Source: Bacteroidota bacterium
GTDB taxonomy: Bacteria > Bacteroidota > Bacteroidia > Flavobacteriales > Weeksellaceae
DNA: 64,000 nucleotides
Direction of reading: 5' to 3'
Assembly (NCBI GenBank): GCA_023387375.1
Contig: JAEWIE010000050.1
Coordinates: 1 to 64,000 of the forward strand
In this document: positions 18,350 to 27,803 of the stretch, piece after piece
Numbering within the stretch: position 1 is the stretch's first letter
Layout of the letters: each line of letters starts with the position of its first letter
Translations under genes and position numbers: made by a program
Notes under the pieces: generated by a model
Told to the model about the DNA's origin: nothing
What the model saw: only the letters and a program-made list of their open reading frames with translations
Databases searched by the model: none

Positions 18350-19435
18350 ATGTCAAAATCCCTAATTCCAAAGCTTGAGGCAATCAAGCAACGCTACAAT
18401 GAGGTCGCAGACCTTATCATCCAACCCGACGTGATCATGGATCAAAAGCGCTATTCTCAACTCAACAAAGAGTATAGTGACTTAGGAAAGATCGTGAAGG
18501 TTTATGATGAATATAAATCTGCACTTGATACCATCAAGGAATCGGATGAGATCATTGCGGAGGGCAGTGACAAAGAATTTGTGGATCTGGCCAAAATGGA
18601 GAAAGCAGAAGCGCAAGAAAAATTGCCAGACTTTGAAGAGGCATTAAAGGTTCTGCTCATCCCTAAAGACCCAGCCGACGATAAGAACGTCATTGTGGAA
18701 CTTCGGGCAGGAACAGGAGGAGATGAAGCCGCTATTTTTGTTGAAGACATTTATAGAATGTACGCCATGTACTTCAAAACCAAAGGGTGGAGACACGAAA
18801 TTACCGATTCCAACGAAGCGGCAAAAGGATACAAAGAACTCATCATGAAAGTAGAGGGCGATGGAATTTACGGTATTATGAAATTTGAATCGGGTGTACA
18901 TCGTGTTCAGCGTGTTCCTGAGACAGAGTCTCAAGGGAGAGTGCATACCTCTGCCATTACCGTGGCCGTATTACCCGAAGCAGAGGAAGTGGATGTAGAA
19001 ATTAACCCTGCTGATATTGAAATGCAGACTTCGCGTTCCGGAGGAGCTGGAGGACAGAATGTAAACAAGGTAGAAACAAAGGTTCAGTTGACTCACAAAC
19101 CTTCTGGTATTGTGGTGGTTTGTCAGCAGGCTCGGTCGCAATTGGCGAACCGTGAACTTGCGATGGAAATGCTAAGAGCAAAACTTTACGATATTGAACT
19201 TCAAAAGGTACAAGGTGACGTTGCAGCTCAGCGTAAATCGATGGTGTCCACTGGAGATAGATCGGCGAAGATTAAGACCTACAATTATCCTCAAGGAAGG
19301 GTAACTGACCATAGAATCAACAAATCCATTTACAATCTTGATGCTTACATGAATGGAGACATTCAAGAAATGATTGATGCAGTTATCATGGCGGAAAATG
19401 CGGAGAAGATGAAAGGTGCTGAGGACGAGTACTAA
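18350..19435 (+). CDS. prfA: Peptide chain release factor 1
   Basis: A 361-residue class I release factor that reads UAA/UAG in the ribosomal A site. The peptidyl-tRNA hydrolysis motif GGQ is at residues 234-236 inside [16 protein letters not shown], and [20 protein letters not shown] is the conserved segment just before it. Length matches RF1 (about 360), and the absence of the programmed frameshift found in prfB supports RF1. The chain ends in the usual acidic tail. Confidence 0.96.
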   Translation: MSKSLIPKLEAIKQRYNEVADLIIQPDVIMDQKRYSQLNKEYSDLGKIVKVYDEYKSALDTIKESDEIIAEGSDKEFVDLAKMEKAEAQEKLPDFEEALKVLLIPKDPADDKNVIVELRAGTGGDEAAIFVEDIYRMYAMYFKTKGWRHEITDSNEAAKGYKELIMKVEGDGIYGIMKFESGVHRVQRVPETESQGRVHTSAITVAVLPEAEEVDVEINPADIEMQTSRSGGAGGQNVNKVETKVQLTHKPSGIVVVCQQARSQLANRELAMEMLRAKLYDIELQKVQGDVAAQRKSMVSTGDRSAKIKTYNYPQGRVTDHRINKSIYNLDAYMNGDIQEMIDAVIMAENAEKMKGAEDEY

Positions 19436-19480
19436 AAGTTTGGTTTGGTATTTGTTGCTAGATTTGAAAAGATTTAAACT

Positions 19481-19816
19481 ATGAAAAAAATGGTTCTAGT
19501 AGGACTAATGGGGAGTCTTTTCACATTGGGAGCCTGCGTAAAAGAAAAAACAACCGTCATTCAGCAAGACGGGGATACCACCACTATAGAGCACATCGGG
19601 ATTGATAAGCAGAAAGTGGATTCAAGTGCCGAGAACTTAAAAATGAAGTCTGAGCAGGCAGCCCAAAAGGCCAAAACAAAGCTGAACGAGGTAGGAGACG
19701 CAATTAAAGAAGGATCTAAAGATCTTAAAAAAGAAGCGAAGAAAGTAACCGCTGATGCAGCCAGTGCAGTAGAAAAAGGAGCAAAGGACGTAAAAGAGTC
19801 GGTTTCCGATAAGTAA
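19481..19816 (+). CDS. Small lipoprotein with Lys/Ala-rich helical repeats
   Basis: 111 residues. A signal peptide ends in the lipobox TLGAC (Cys about residue 19). The mature part has an imperfect 11-residue-like periodicity of A/K/E (AAQKAKTKLNEVGDAIKEGS, then SAVEKGAKDVKES), reminiscent of apolipoprotein- or LEA-like amphipathic helices, and would be a surface-lying helix anchored in the envelope. It is 45 nt downstream of prfA and closed by a terminator. No specific function is recognised. Confidence 0.65.
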   Translation: MKKMVLVGLMGSLFTLGACVKEKTTVIQQDGDTTTIEHIGIDKQKVDSSAENLKMKSEQAAQKAKTKLNEVGDAIKEGSKDLKKEAKKVTADAASAVEKGAKDVKESVSDK

Positions 19817-19834
19817 AGAATTATAATCAAGTGA

Positions 19835-19868
19835 AAAGAAGCATGTCTTGGCAAAGGCATGCTTCTTT
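19835..19868 (+). terminator. Hairpin terminator after the small lipoprotein gene
   Basis: An 11-bp stem AAAGAAGCATG / CATGCTTCTTT with a 12-nt loop; the 3' side is T-rich but interrupted. Confidence 0.7.
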
Positions 19869-19967
19869 CGTTCTAATTGGGAGAATACACTCTATGATAG
19901 ATTACAACCAGCCGCACGAAAACTTCGCAAAAATTTGTAACTTTACTTTTTCAATTCAATTACCGCT

Positions 19968-22091
19968 ATGCGTCAGAAAATAAAAAATCAAAACCCTGAT
20001 TTTAAGATACCTACATTCCCAAAGACTCCCGTTCTTTTTGAAAAAGATGGAATGGAATTAAAATCTCATTATACAGAGGCAGACACGGATTCCTCGCTTA
20101 CCTCAAGTGTAAGTGCAGGAGTAGCTCCCTATCTTCGGGGACCCTATTCCACAATGTATGTGCAAAAGCCTTGGACAATACGTCAATATGCGGGTTTTTC
20201 GACGGCAAAGGAATCCAATGCATTTTATTTAAAAAACCTTGCAGCGGGGCAAAAAGGACTTTCTGTTGCATTTGATTTAGCGACGCACCGCGGATATGAT
20301 TCTGACCATCCCCGAGTAGTGGGTGATGTGGGTAAAGCGGGGGTTGCCATTGATTCGGTCGAAGATATGAAAGTGCTTTTTGATCAGATTCCCCTTGATC
20401 AAATCTCGGTCTCGATGACTATGAACGGAGCAGTTCTGCCTATCTTGGCTTTTTACATTGTTGCGGCTGAGGAGCAAGGCGTGAGTCAAGAGAAGCTCTC
20501 AGGAACTATTCAGAACGATATATTGAAGGAGTTTATGGTGAGAAACACCTATATCTATCCTCCTAAGCCGTCCATGAAGATCATTGCTGATATTTTTGAA
20601 TATACAGCTCAAAACATTCCAAAGTTTAATTCAATTTCAATTTCAGGCTACCATATGCAGGAAGCGGGCGCAACGCCTGTTTTAGAAATGGCGTATACCC
20701 TTGCCGATGGATTAGAGTATGTGCGCACAGGAATAAAGGCGGGTATGTCTATAGACTCCTTTGCGCCAAGACTCTCCTTTTTTTGGGCTGTGGGAATGAA
20801 TCACTTCATGGAAATCGCCAAAATGAGAGCTGCACGCTATTTATGGGCGGAGCTTCTTAAACCCTTTAACCCCAAAAATCCAAAAAGTCTTGCACTTCGT
20901 ACTCATTCGCAAACCTCAGGATGGAGCCTTACCGAACAGGAACCTTACAATAATGTCACAAGAACAGCCATTGAAGCTCTGTCTGCTGCGTTAGGAGGTA
21001 CACAATCGCTGCATACCAATGCGCTAGATGAGGCCATTGCACTGCCAACCGATTATTCCGCGAAAATTGCAAGAAATACGCAAATTATTCTGCAGCAAGA
21101 GAGCGGAATTTGTGATGTAGTTGATCCTTGTGCAGGTAGTAGCTTAATCGAGACTTTGACAAAGCAGATGATTGCAGAAGGAAGGAAGTATATTGAAGAG
21201 GTTGAGTCACAAGGAGGCATGACTAAAGCGATCGAAAAGGGAATTCCAAAGATGAGAATTGAAGAGGCTGCGGCTCGCAAACAAGCTAAAATTGATTCAG
21301 GAGAAGAGTTTATTATTGGGGTTAATTCGTTTAAATCGGAACTTGAACAACCTCGTTTTGAAATTCTGGACATTGACAATTCACAGGTTCGTAATGAGCA
21401 AATTGAGCGACTTGAGAGTCTTAGAAAGAATCGAGATACGCAGAAGGTTAATGAAATCCTATCTCGAATTGAACAGACGGCTAGTAGTGGAAATGGAAAT
21501 TTATTAGAGCTTTGTATTGAAGCGGCAAGAAGACGAGTCACGCTCGGAGAAATGAGTGATGCGATGGAAAAAAGCTTCGGTCGTTACAAGGCAAACATTA
21601 GAACAATTCAAGGCGTTTATGCGATGAGTGCAACGAAGAATGAAAATTTTGCAAAAGCTTTGGCTTTGTGCGAAACCTTTGACAGTACGTTCGGGCGTCG
21701 TCCACGTATTATGGTAGCAAAAATGGGACAAGACGGTCACGACCGCGGTGCAAAAGTGGTGGCCACTGCATTTGCCGATATGGGTTTCGACGTTGATGTC
21801 GCGCCTTTGTTTCAAACTCCAAAGGAAGTAGCTCTTCAGGCGGTGGAGAACGACGTCCATGTTTTAGGTATTTCTTCCCTTGCGGCAGGACATAAGACCT
21901 TAGTTCCTCAAGTGGTAGAAGAACTTAAAAAACTTGGAGCCACTGATATAAAAATTGTGGTTGGTGGCGTAATCCCGAAGCAAGATTATGACTATTTATT
22001 TGAAAACGGCGCCGATTATATTTTTGGACCAGGTACAAGTCTTCCTCAGTCTGCTTGTCAGATTTTGGAAGGGTATTTGAAACAACAATAA
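19968..22091 (+). CDS. scpA: Methylmalonyl-CoA mutase, large (catalytic) subunit
   Basis: 707 residues. The N-terminal TIM barrel carries [19 protein letters not shown] and [13 protein letters not shown] for CoA binding. The C-terminal B12-binding domain has the DxHxxG motif at residues 589-594 (His591, the lower axial cobalt ligand) and the glycine-rich VVGGVIP segment. It interconverts methylmalonyl-CoA and succinyl-CoA. The length resembles the catalytic MutB or the homodimeric ScpA/Sbm type. No small MutA-like subunit gene is adjacent, so it may be homodimeric or its partner may lie elsewhere. The repair/loading GTPase MeaB is 1.4 kb downstream. Confidence 0.93.
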   Translation: MRQKIKNQNPDFKIPTFPKTPVLFEKDGMELKSHYTEADTDSSLTSSVSAGVAPYLRGPYSTMYVQKPWTIRQYAGFSTAKESNAFYLKNLAAGQKGLSVAFDLATHRGYDSDHPRVVGDVGKAGVAIDSVEDMKVLFDQIPLDQISVSMTMNGAVLPILAFYIVAAEEQGVSQEKLSGTIQNDILKEFMVRNTYIYPPKPSMKIIADIFEYTAQNIPKFNSISISGYHMQEAGATPVLEMAYTLADGLEYVRTGIKAGMSIDSFAPRLSFFWAVGMNHFMEIAKMRAARYLWAELLKPFNPKNPKSLALRTHSQTSGWSLTEQEPYNNVTRTAIEALSAALGGTQSLHTNALDEAIALPTDYSAKIARNTQIILQQESGICDVVDPCAGSSLIETLTKQMIAEGRKYIEEVESQGGMTKAIEKGIPKMRIEEAAARKQAKIDSGEEFIIGVNSFKSELEQPRFEILDIDNSQVRNEQIERLESLRKNRDTQKVNEILSRIEQTASSGNGNLLELCIEAARRRVTLGEMSDAMEKSFGRYKANIRTIQGVYAMSATKNENFAKALALCETFDSTFGRRPRIMVAKMGQDGHDRGAKVVATAFADMGFDVDVAPLFQTPKEVALQAVENDVHVLGISSLAAGHKTLVPQVVEELKKLGATDIKIVVGGVIPKQDYDYLFENGADYIFGPGTSLPQSACQILEGYLKQQ

Positions 22092-22102
22092 GCAGTGAAA
22101 GT

Positions 22103-22140
22103 AAAAGCGGACTTTTCCTTCAGGGAAAGTCCGCTTTTTT
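22103..22140. terminator. Bidirectional terminator between scpA and the cytochrome c gene
   Basis: A 17-bp stem starting AAAAGCGGACTTTTCCT, with one G-U pair, small loop, and a long T run on the plus strand; serves convergent genes. Confidence 0.9.
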
Positions 22141-22146
22141 TCTTTT

Positions 22147-22422
22147 TTAGTTTTCGTTAGAAACGTATTCATAAACGAGTTTCCCTTGCTCCTCGCTAAG
22201 CTTTGCTTTTGGAGCCATGGCATTCACGAGTCCTACCCACTGTTCATCTGTAAATGATTTTGGTTCTGGCAGAGCGTGGCATTTGTGGCACGAGTTTTCA
22301 AAGATCGTTTTCCCTTCTGCAATTTGCTTTTCTTTTTTTAGTTTGCTACCCGCCATTCCGCTTTGTGTACATGACGCTAGTACAAGTCCCATTGTCAGGG
22401 TACTGAAGATTATTTTTTTCAT
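22147..22422 (-). CDS. Small monohaem cytochrome c lipoprotein
   Basis: 91 residues. A signal peptide ends in the lipobox LASC (Cys about residue 18), and one haem-attachment motif CHKCH lies in FENSCHKCHALPEP, followed by a Met (VNAMAPKAKL) that can be the sixth ligand. It is therefore a small class I c-type cytochrome tethered to a membrane in the periplasm, a likely electron shuttle. Its partner is unknown; it sits alone between scpA and the divergent epimerase gene. Confidence 0.85.
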   Translation of the reverse strand: MKKIIFSTLTMGLVLASCTQSGMAGSKLKKEKQIAEGKTIFENSCHKCHALPEPKSFTDEQWVGLVNAMAPKAKLSEEQGKLVYEYVSNEN

Positions 22423-22489
22423 AAAAGAATTTTGTTAGTTGTTATTTTTGGTTAAATTTAAATAATTTGCATGAGAAACAATCCCTCTG

Positions 22490-23497
22490 ATGGAATTAAG
22501 CTGGAAAGTTAGAAAATTAATTTTGAAAGAACCCTTTCGTATTTCGTATGGGCAATTTGACTATCGAAATGCACTTTTAGTGGAACTTTCTGAGCAGCAG
22601 ATTGTAGGCTATGGAGAATGTGTTGAAATCACCTACTATGGTATTGTCCTTTCTGATTTTGAAAAAGAATTGACTCAAATAAAGAAATTGCTTAAAGAGG
22701 TTTCCCTCGTGACTCCACAGGAATTTTATTTGCTTTTAGAGAAGTGGGTTCAAAATTCCTTTCTTCGTAGCGCCCTGGATTGTGCGTATTGGGATTTGTA
22801 TGGAAAGCGCATCGGAAAGTCTTTTGGAGAGTTAAATATGCTAGGAGAATCACTCCCTATTTCCTCTCTAACCCTTAGCGGAGGAACTGTGCAAGAGCAG
22901 GTGCAAAAGATTAAAAGCTCCGCGTGGAATTTCTTTAAAATAAAGTTTGTGGGATGGAATCCTACGCATGTAGATGCGCTTTTGCAGACGGGCAAAAAGA
23001 TCGCCATCGACGCCAACACGAGTTTAAGCCCCGAGCATTGTGAACAATTAGAATCTAGTTCTAGTGCTGCGAAACTCGTTTATGTGGAACAGCCTTTAAA
23101 AGTGGGTGAGTACAAAGTCTTGTCACGTAATTCGATCGTAAACTGGATGGGCGATGAAGATTTTCAAAGAATCGATCAATTGGTTGAGTTATGGCCCCAT
23201 TATCCTTCACTAAACCTTAAATTAATGAAATGTGGGGGACTCACTCCAGCACTTCAAGTGATAAAGCGAGCAAGAGAATATGGACTTAAGGTAATGATTG
23301 GATGTATGACCGAGTCCTCCGTCGGAATTTCAGCGGGGATTGCCTTAGCTCCTCTTTGCGATTATGCGGATTTAGACGGTGCTGAATTAATTTGCAATGA
23401 CGATGCAATTGGAAGCATGGTGAGCTGTGGTGAATTAAAATTAGCAAAGTCTCCAGGATTAGGTATAAAAATGAAAAGTAGTAATTTAGAAAGATGA
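22490..23497 (+). CDS. Dipeptide epimerase (enolase superfamily, L-Ala-D/L-Glu epimerase-like)
   Basis: A 335-residue enolase-superfamily barrel enzyme. The first catalytic lysine pair is seen in FFKIKFVGW (K-x-K), metal ligands in AIDANTSLS, YVEQPL and MGDEDF, the second lysine in NLKLMKCGGL, and the specificity loop in IGCMTESSVGISAG. This set is typical of dipeptide epimerases that act on L-Ala-D-Glu from murein peptides. Its TGA overlaps the ATG of meaB (ATGA), so the two are translationally coupled although no metabolic link is known. An o-succinylbenzoate synthase role is less likely given the GCMTES loop. Confidence 0.82.
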   Translation: MELSWKVRKLILKEPFRISYGQFDYRNALLVELSEQQIVGYGECVEITYYGIVLSDFEKELTQIKKLLKEVSLVTPQEFYLLLEKWVQNSFLRSALDCAYWDLYGKRIGKSFGELNMLGESLPISSLTLSGGTVQEQVQKIKSSAWNFFKIKFVGWNPTHVDALLQTGKKIAIDANTSLSPEHCEQLESSSSAAKLVYVEQPLKVGEYKVLSRNSIVNWMGDEDFQRIDQLVELWPHYPSLNLKLMKCGGLTPALQVIKRAREYGLKVMIGCMTESSVGISAGIALAPLCDYADLDGAELICNDDAIGSMVSCGELKLAKSPGLGIKMKSSNLER

Positions 23498-24483
23498 ACG
23501 AGATATCAATAAAGGAGTATTTGGCGGGAATTCGAGAGGGGAACAAACGAATTTTAGCCAAAGCTATTACCTTAATCGAGAGTAAAAAGCCAGAGCATAG
23601 AGCCTTGGCCGAAGTCCTACTTAAGGAAGTTATGCCTTATACGGGGAATTCGGTTCGAGTGGGTGTGACTGGCGTTCCCGGTGTGGGTAAATCCACTTTC
23701 ATTGAAAGTTTTGGACTCGTTGCTATTAAAGAAGGAAAGAAAGTGGCGGTGCTTGCCATCGATCCCAGCTCGACGCTTAATAAAGGTTCCATCTTGGGAG
23801 ACAAGACAAGAATGGAAGAATTAAGCCGTTCTGCGGATGCTTTCATTCGTCCCTCCCCGAGCTCTGGGTTTTTGGGTGGTGTTGCAAATACGACCTTTGA
23901 AACCATGTTATTGTGTGAAGCAGCAGGATATGATTATATACTAATAGAGACGGTGGGCGTAGGGCAAAGTGAGGTGATGGTCTCCGAACTGACAGATGTC
24001 TTTTTGTTTTTGAAAATTACGGGCGGTGGAGATGAACTGCAAGGCATCAAGCGAGGCATTATGGAAATGGTCGACCTTATTTTTATCAACAAAGTAGAAA
24101 ATGAAAATTTAGCGATTGCCAAGCAAACCAAACAAGAACTTTTGCGCGCTTTGTATTTTATGCCTGAGAAAGAGCCTAATTGGAAAGTTCCTGTTCTTTT
24201 AGGTTCCGCGCTTGAGAGACAGGGGCTTGACAAAGTCTATAATTCTATTGAAAGGTTTATTGAGCATAAAAAAGAATCCAATCGCTTTTTCCAAAGTAGG
24301 AGAGAGCAGGCCGAGAAAAGATTTTTCTACTGGGTGAAGCACTACCTTTTAGAACGAACAGAGGCGGATGCTTATTTGGCTGAAAATTACGAACTACACA
24401 AACAAAATGCATCCGAACTTAAGAACACTCCAAGTTCAGAAGCAAAAAGCTTTGTCGATTTACTCTTTAAATCTACTTCTTAG
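23494..24483 (+). CDS. meaB: Methylmalonyl-CoA mutase-associated GTPase MeaB
   Basis: A 329-residue G3E-family GTPase. Walker A is GVPGVGKSTFIES at about residues 60-72, followed by the family-specific AIDPSSTLNKGSILGDKTRM and PSPSSGFLGGVANTT segments. Switch II is ETVGVGQSE and the base-recognition motif INKVE. MeaB gates loading and protects the B12 cofactor of methylmalonyl-CoA mutase, encoded 1.4 kb upstream. Translationally coupled to the preceding epimerase. Its last 11 nt overlap the 3' end of the convergent DUF4251 gene. Confidence 0.94.
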   Translation: MNEISIKEYLAGIREGNKRILAKAITLIESKKPEHRALAEVLLKEVMPYTGNSVRVGVTGVPGVGKSTFIESFGLVAIKEGKKVAVLAIDPSSTLNKGSILGDKTRMEELSRSADAFIRPSPSSGFLGGVANTTFETMLLCEAAGYDYILIETVGVGQSEVMVSELTDVFLFLKITGGGDELQGIKRGIMEMVDLIFINKVENENLAIAKQTKQELLRALYFMPEKEPNWKVPVLLGSALERQGLDKVYNSIERFIEHKKESNRFFQSRREQAEKRFFYWVKHYLLERTEADAYLAENYELHKQNASELKNTPSSEAKSFVDLLFKSTS

Positions 24484-24997
24484 TATCGTTCTTCATTAAG
24501 TAGCCATCATACGAAATAAGCTGGCGATCGGTGGCTTCAATGGTTAGATAGGCACGGCCGTTAGGATAAACTAGCATCACGATTCGTTGGACATGAGTAA
24601 CGTCGTTTGGGCGAATTGTAATCACTTTCACATTCTTTTTCTCCACTGATTCTTGATAGGTGAATTTCTCTGAGCTAAACCGATAGCTTTGTTTATCAGG
24701 ATCGCTTGTAGGTGTGTACATTCGTCCGAAATAGGGAAGTGTTGAGGTGATTTTGCTTTTGGTTACTTCTAATGTATACCCGTAATCAAGATCTAATAGT
24801 CTAGTGCTCCCCTGTATGGATCCAACCATCACTCTAGCGACATCATTAGACGAAGGGACTGCTCTTTTCGCCATAAAGGTAAATTCTTTCGCTTTTACTA
24901 AATTATCAACGGTTGCTTTATCAAGATAATCTTGCGTGCTACAAGACTGGAAGATTGCCAAAGCGAAGACAAACAATAAGAGTATGTATTTTTTCAT
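24473..24997 (-). CDS. DUF4251 lipoprotein
   Basis: 174 residues. A signal peptide ends in FQSCS (lipobox Cys at about residue 19), and the mature domain is rich in beta strands with the family-like order VDNLVKAKEFTFMAKRAVPSS, LDYGYTLEV, TLPYFGR and YRFSSEKFTY. DUF4251 proteins are envelope lipoproteins of Bacteroidota with unknown role. The gene ends inside the last codons of convergent meaB (11-nt overlap), so no separate terminator fits there. Confidence 0.82.
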   Translation of the reverse strand: MKKYILLLFVFALAIFQSCSTQDYLDKATVDNLVKAKEFTFMAKRAVPSSNDVARVMVGSIQGSTRLLDLDYGYTLEVTKSKITSTLPYFGRMYTPTSDPDKQSYRFSSEKFTYQESVEKKNVKVITIRPNDVTHVQRIVMLVYPNGRAYLTIEATDRQLISYDGYLMKNDTKK

Positions 24998-25113
24998 TTT
25001 TCACTATTTTATAGGTTTATTACAAAATTCGTGCTCAAAGGCTATGAAAGGTACATTATTTTTCACAATTGGAACAAATATTGTAACCACGATATTTAAT
25101 AACACTTAAAACT

Positions 25114-25923
25114 ATGAAATTTATACAAGCAATTACGGTTAGTGCTGCTTCTTTTTTGATGGTAGCCTGTACGACAAACCCGATCACGGGACGTCAATCT
25201 GTACAATTGGTGAGTGACGCGCAAATCGCAAGTATGGCGGTTCAGCAGTACCAGGAGGTTCTCGCAAAGTCCAAAGTAATTAAAGGGACCACAGCGGCCA
25301 ATCAAGTAAAGAATGTTGGTCTTCGACTGCAAAATGCAGCGAAAAACTATTACAACTCTATCGGGCGTTCCCAAGATTTGTCGGCATTTAATTGGGAGTA
25401 CAATTTGATTCAAGATACCTCAGCAAACGCATGGTGTATGCCTGGGGGGAAAGTGGCTGTTTATAGTGGAATCTTGCCAATTACACAAAATGAAACGGGT
25501 CTGGCGGTGGTGTTAGGCCATGAGATTTCCCACGCCTTGGCTGGTCATGGAAACGAGAGAATTTCGCAGGCCATGATTGCTCAGTATGGTGGACAGATTC
25601 TAGGAAGTACTATTTCTAATGGTCAACTAGCACAAGTATTCGGTTCTATTTACCCTGTGGGAGCACAGGTAGCTCTACTTAAGTACGGTAGAAAACAAGA
25701 ACTAGAAGCCGATGAAATGGGACTTTATCTAATGTCAATGGCAGGATATGATCCAAGAAGCGCCACTCCTTTCTGGAACCGTATGGAGTCGATGACCACT
25801 AGCGGAAATAGACCTCCCGAATTCCTCTCTACTCACCCGAGCCCAGAGAATAGAAAATCGGAGATCGCGAAACATTTACCAAAAGCGTTGCAATATTATA
25901 AAAATGCGGGAGGTAAAATTTAA
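25114..25923 (+). CDS. M48 family metalloprotease, lipoprotein
   Basis: 269 residues. The signal peptide ends in the lipobox MVACT (Cys about residue 19). The zinc motif HEISHALAGHGNERI (HExxH at about residues 133-137) and the third ligand in QELEADEMGLYLM are intact, as expected of M48 (BepA/Oma1/LoiP-like) peptidases that act on misfolded outer-membrane proteins in the periplasm. No TPR region follows, so it is the short LoiP-like form. Monocistronic, followed by a terminator. Confidence 0.92.
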   Translation: MKFIQAITVSAASFLMVACTTNPITGRQSVQLVSDAQIASMAVQQYQEVLAKSKVIKGTTAANQVKNVGLRLQNAAKNYYNSIGRSQDLSAFNWEYNLIQDTSANAWCMPGGKVAVYSGILPITQNETGLAVVLGHEISHALAGHGNERISQAMIAQYGGQILGSTISNGQLAQVFGSIYPVGAQVALLKYGRKQELEADEMGLYLMSMAGYDPRSATPFWNRMESMTTSGNRPPEFLSTHPSPENRKSEIAKHLPKALQYYKNAGGKI

Positions 25924-25943
25924 GTCTATCTAATTAGAAAACG

Positions 25944-25983
25944 AAACCTCTTCAAAATTTTACTAAATTTGGAGAGGTTTTAA
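25944..25983 (+). terminator. Rho-independent terminator after the M48 protease gene
   Basis: A 13-bp stem AAACCTCTTCAAA / TTTGGAGAGGTTT with one G-U pair and an 11-nt loop, followed by a T-rich tail. Confidence 0.8.
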
Positions 25984-25993
25984 TTTATATACT

Positions 25994-26338
25994 ATGAAAA
26001 GTCTATCTCTCGTTGGTGTTATACTTTTAGTAATCGCCACCTTTTTATTTTATTTAACTACTGATTTTTCAGTGGAACAAATCAAACTTTCTCATATTAT
26101 GGGAATTATGGCTGGGATTGGGCTTGGGCTTATATTCGGAGGAATGGTTGGTTATGTAAGCAAAGGAACAGCACTTAAGCAGGAACAGAAACGCCGAGAA
26201 TTTAAACAACTGCAAAAAGAAAAATTAGAACTTGAACGCAAGGCACAAGAGCTTGCTAAAGAAAAAGAACTACAGCAAAAGATGGCAGCTCAAAAAGAAA
26301 CTCCAAATGAAAATATAAATCCCCCGAATTATTACTAA
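25994..26338 (+). CDS. Hypothetical two-helix membrane protein with charged coiled-coil tail
   Basis: 114 residues with two hydrophobic helices (about 5-24 and 35-57) followed by a 45-residue Lys/Glu/Gln coiled coil (QEQKRREFKQLQKEKLELER) and a short Pro/Asn end. The helix-helix-coil layout is generic and I do not recognise a family. The last codons and stop are inside the stem of the following bidirectional terminator. Confidence 0.6.
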   Translation: MKSLSLVGVILLVIATFLFYLTTDFSVEQIKLSHIMGIMAGIGLGLIFGGMVGYVSKGTALKQEQKRREFKQLQKEKLELERKAQELAKEKELQQKMAAQKETPNENINPPNYY

Positions 26339-26350
26339 TTCAGGGGATTT
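26317..26350. terminator. Bidirectional terminator overlapping the end of the upstream gene
   Basis: A 14-nt stem AAATCCCCCGAATT / AATTCAGGGGATTT, one mismatch, with a 6-nt loop; the left arm encodes the last residues of the 114-residue protein and the loop/right arm junction contains its stop codon. It also closes the convergent barrel gene. Confidence 0.8.
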
Positions 26351-26373
26351 AAGTATAGGTTCTTTTTCTTCTT

Positions 26374-27000
26374 TTAGAATGCGTAACCTAGTCCGACCAT
26401 AAATAAGCTTGGACGGTTGTCATAACGCACGGTGTAATTCTCACCCGCCACATTGTTGTTAATAAACTCACGTTGGTCTTTGTTGAATGCACCTTCGTAG
26501 CGTGCGTTGATCAAGAGTTTACTTACTTTCACTTGGGCTCCAAATTGATATCCTACTGTAAAGTTAGATTCTGCATTTTCTTTGAAATCATTGTATTGAT
26601 TGTCTGTGCTGAGGTTATAGCTTGCAACTGGTCCCACAAAGACTCCGAGTTGATCCCCTAGTACGTTTAACCCAACAAGAACAGGCAAGTCCACACGATT
26701 GCTTTTTGCTTCAATCGTTGTATTGGTTACAGGATCCGTTAATTCATTTTTGAACGTTGTGTAATAAAGTTCTGGCATAATAAACAGGGATGTAGGCAAA
26801 TCAATTTTTGCAGAGAGTCCCACATTGAATCCTGTATTGTTCTTGCCGTTCGAATTGTAGGCATCGGTGGCAGAGTTTGAAATGTTTTTCCAAGTTGGTT
26901 TCCCGGTTGGAAATAATAAATTGGCTTTCGCGGCAAGAGAGACTTGCGCAGAAAGCGTTACGGATAGACCGATTAAAGCGGCGCTGACTAATTTCTTCAT
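26374..27000 (-). CDS. Outer-membrane beta-barrel (porin-family) protein
   Basis: 208 residues: a signal peptide ending near SAQVSLA, then alternating strands with aromatic ends and a C-terminal strand finishing ...GLGYAF, typical of OmpX/OmpA-like eight-stranded barrels (PF13568-type). Its ATG lies only 2 nt after the stop of mlaF, so it is probably the third gene of mlaE-mlaF. What is known of the family does not give a function; the operon position suggests, but does not prove, a link to lipid transport. Confidence 0.85.
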   Translation of the reverse strand: MKKLVSAALIGLSVTLSAQVSLAAKANLLFPTGKPTWKNISNSATDAYNSNGKNNTGFNVGLSAKIDLPTSLFIMPELYYTTFKNELTDPVTNTTIEAKSNRVDLPVLVGLNVLGDQLGVFVGPVASYNLSTDNQYNDFKENAESNFTVGYQFGAQVKVSKLLINARYEGAFNKDQREFINNNVAGENYTVRYDNRPSLFMVGLGYAF

Positions 27001-27002
27001 TG

Positions 27003-27803
27003 TTATTCAGGTTTCGTTATTTGATTTTCGATTGAGGTTTTGTCGGTACTCAAAAAGTATTTTCTTAATTCCTTAAAGAGTTCGGAAGAGTAAACAAAGT
27101 CAATTAGGTTTTTATTCCCTGCTGTGATTACATTGTTTTTATCTCCCTCCCATTCCAAAATTCCTTCTCGTAGGTATACAATTTTCTCGCCAATCGTCAT
27201 CACCGAATTCATATCGTGCGTATTTATGATAGTCGTCGTGTTGTATTCCTTCGTGATTTCAAGAATCAAATCATCGATAACATTCGAAGTATAAGGGTCT
27301 AAGCCCGAATTGGGCTCGTCACAAAATAAGTACTTTGGATTGTTCACAATGGCTCTTGCAATAGCCACTCTTTTTTGCATCCCTCCCGAAATCTCGGCAG
27401 GATATTTTCTCTGTGCGTTGTCAAGACGAACGAGACCCATCACCTGAAAGGCTCTTCTTTTTTTCTCCCGAAAAGTTAGGTTTGTGAACATATCGAGTGG
27501 AAACGTTATGTTTTGTTCCACAGTTAAGGAGTCAAAAAGAGCGCTTCCCTGAAAAAGGGTTCCAATTTCAGCGCGAAGAGATTGTTTTTCGTCACGCCCC
27601 ATTTTCATAATGTCGCGTCCGTCGAATAAGATTGTCCCACTCGTGGGTTCATGTACATTAAGCAGAGACTTTAAAAAGACGGTTTTTCCAGATCCACTTT
27701 GCCCTATAATTAAATTGACCTTACCCGTTTCAAAAGTAGTTGTAATGCCCTTAAGTACAGCTGTACCGTCAAAGCTCTTTTTTAAATTTTTAACCTCTAT
27801 CAT
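27003..27803 (-). CDS. mlaF: ABC transporter ATP-binding protein, MlaF-like
   Basis: 266 residues from the ATG at 27803, which shares one base with the stop of mlaE (TAATG). An upstream in-frame start at 27863 would lie inside mlaE and is rejected because the family begins at MIEVKNLKKSF. Walker A is GQSGSGKTVF, the signature EISGGMQKRVAIARA, Walker B LFCDEPNSGLDP, H-loop INTHDMNSV. ISGGMQKR is typical of MlaF/TrigalactosylDG3 ATPases that drive phospholipid movement between inner and outer membranes. Confidence 0.9.
   Translation of the reverse strand: MIEVKNLKKSFDGTAVLKGITTTFETGKVNLIIGQSGSGKTVFLKSLLNVHEPTSGTILFDGRDIMKMGRDEKQSLRAEIGTLFQGSALFDSLTVEQNITFPLDMFTNLTFREKKRRAFQVMGLVRLDNAQRKYPAEISGGMQKRVAIARAIVNNPKYLFCDEPNSGLDPYTSNVIDDLILEITKEYNTTTIINTHDMNSVMTIGEKIVYLREGILEWEGDKNNVITAGNKNLIDFVYSSELFKELRKYFLSTDKTSIENQITKPE

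Noticed and set aside
21053..21541. 162-codon minus-strand open frame inside scpA
   Set aside because: It is antisense to an intact methylmalonyl-CoA mutase domain and shows Ser/Leu-rich shadow composition.
22490..23497. The epimerase as methylmalonyl-CoA epimerase, given its mutase neighbours
   Set aside because: That enzyme belongs to the VOC superfamily; this is an enolase-superfamily barrel with dipeptide-epimerase motifs.
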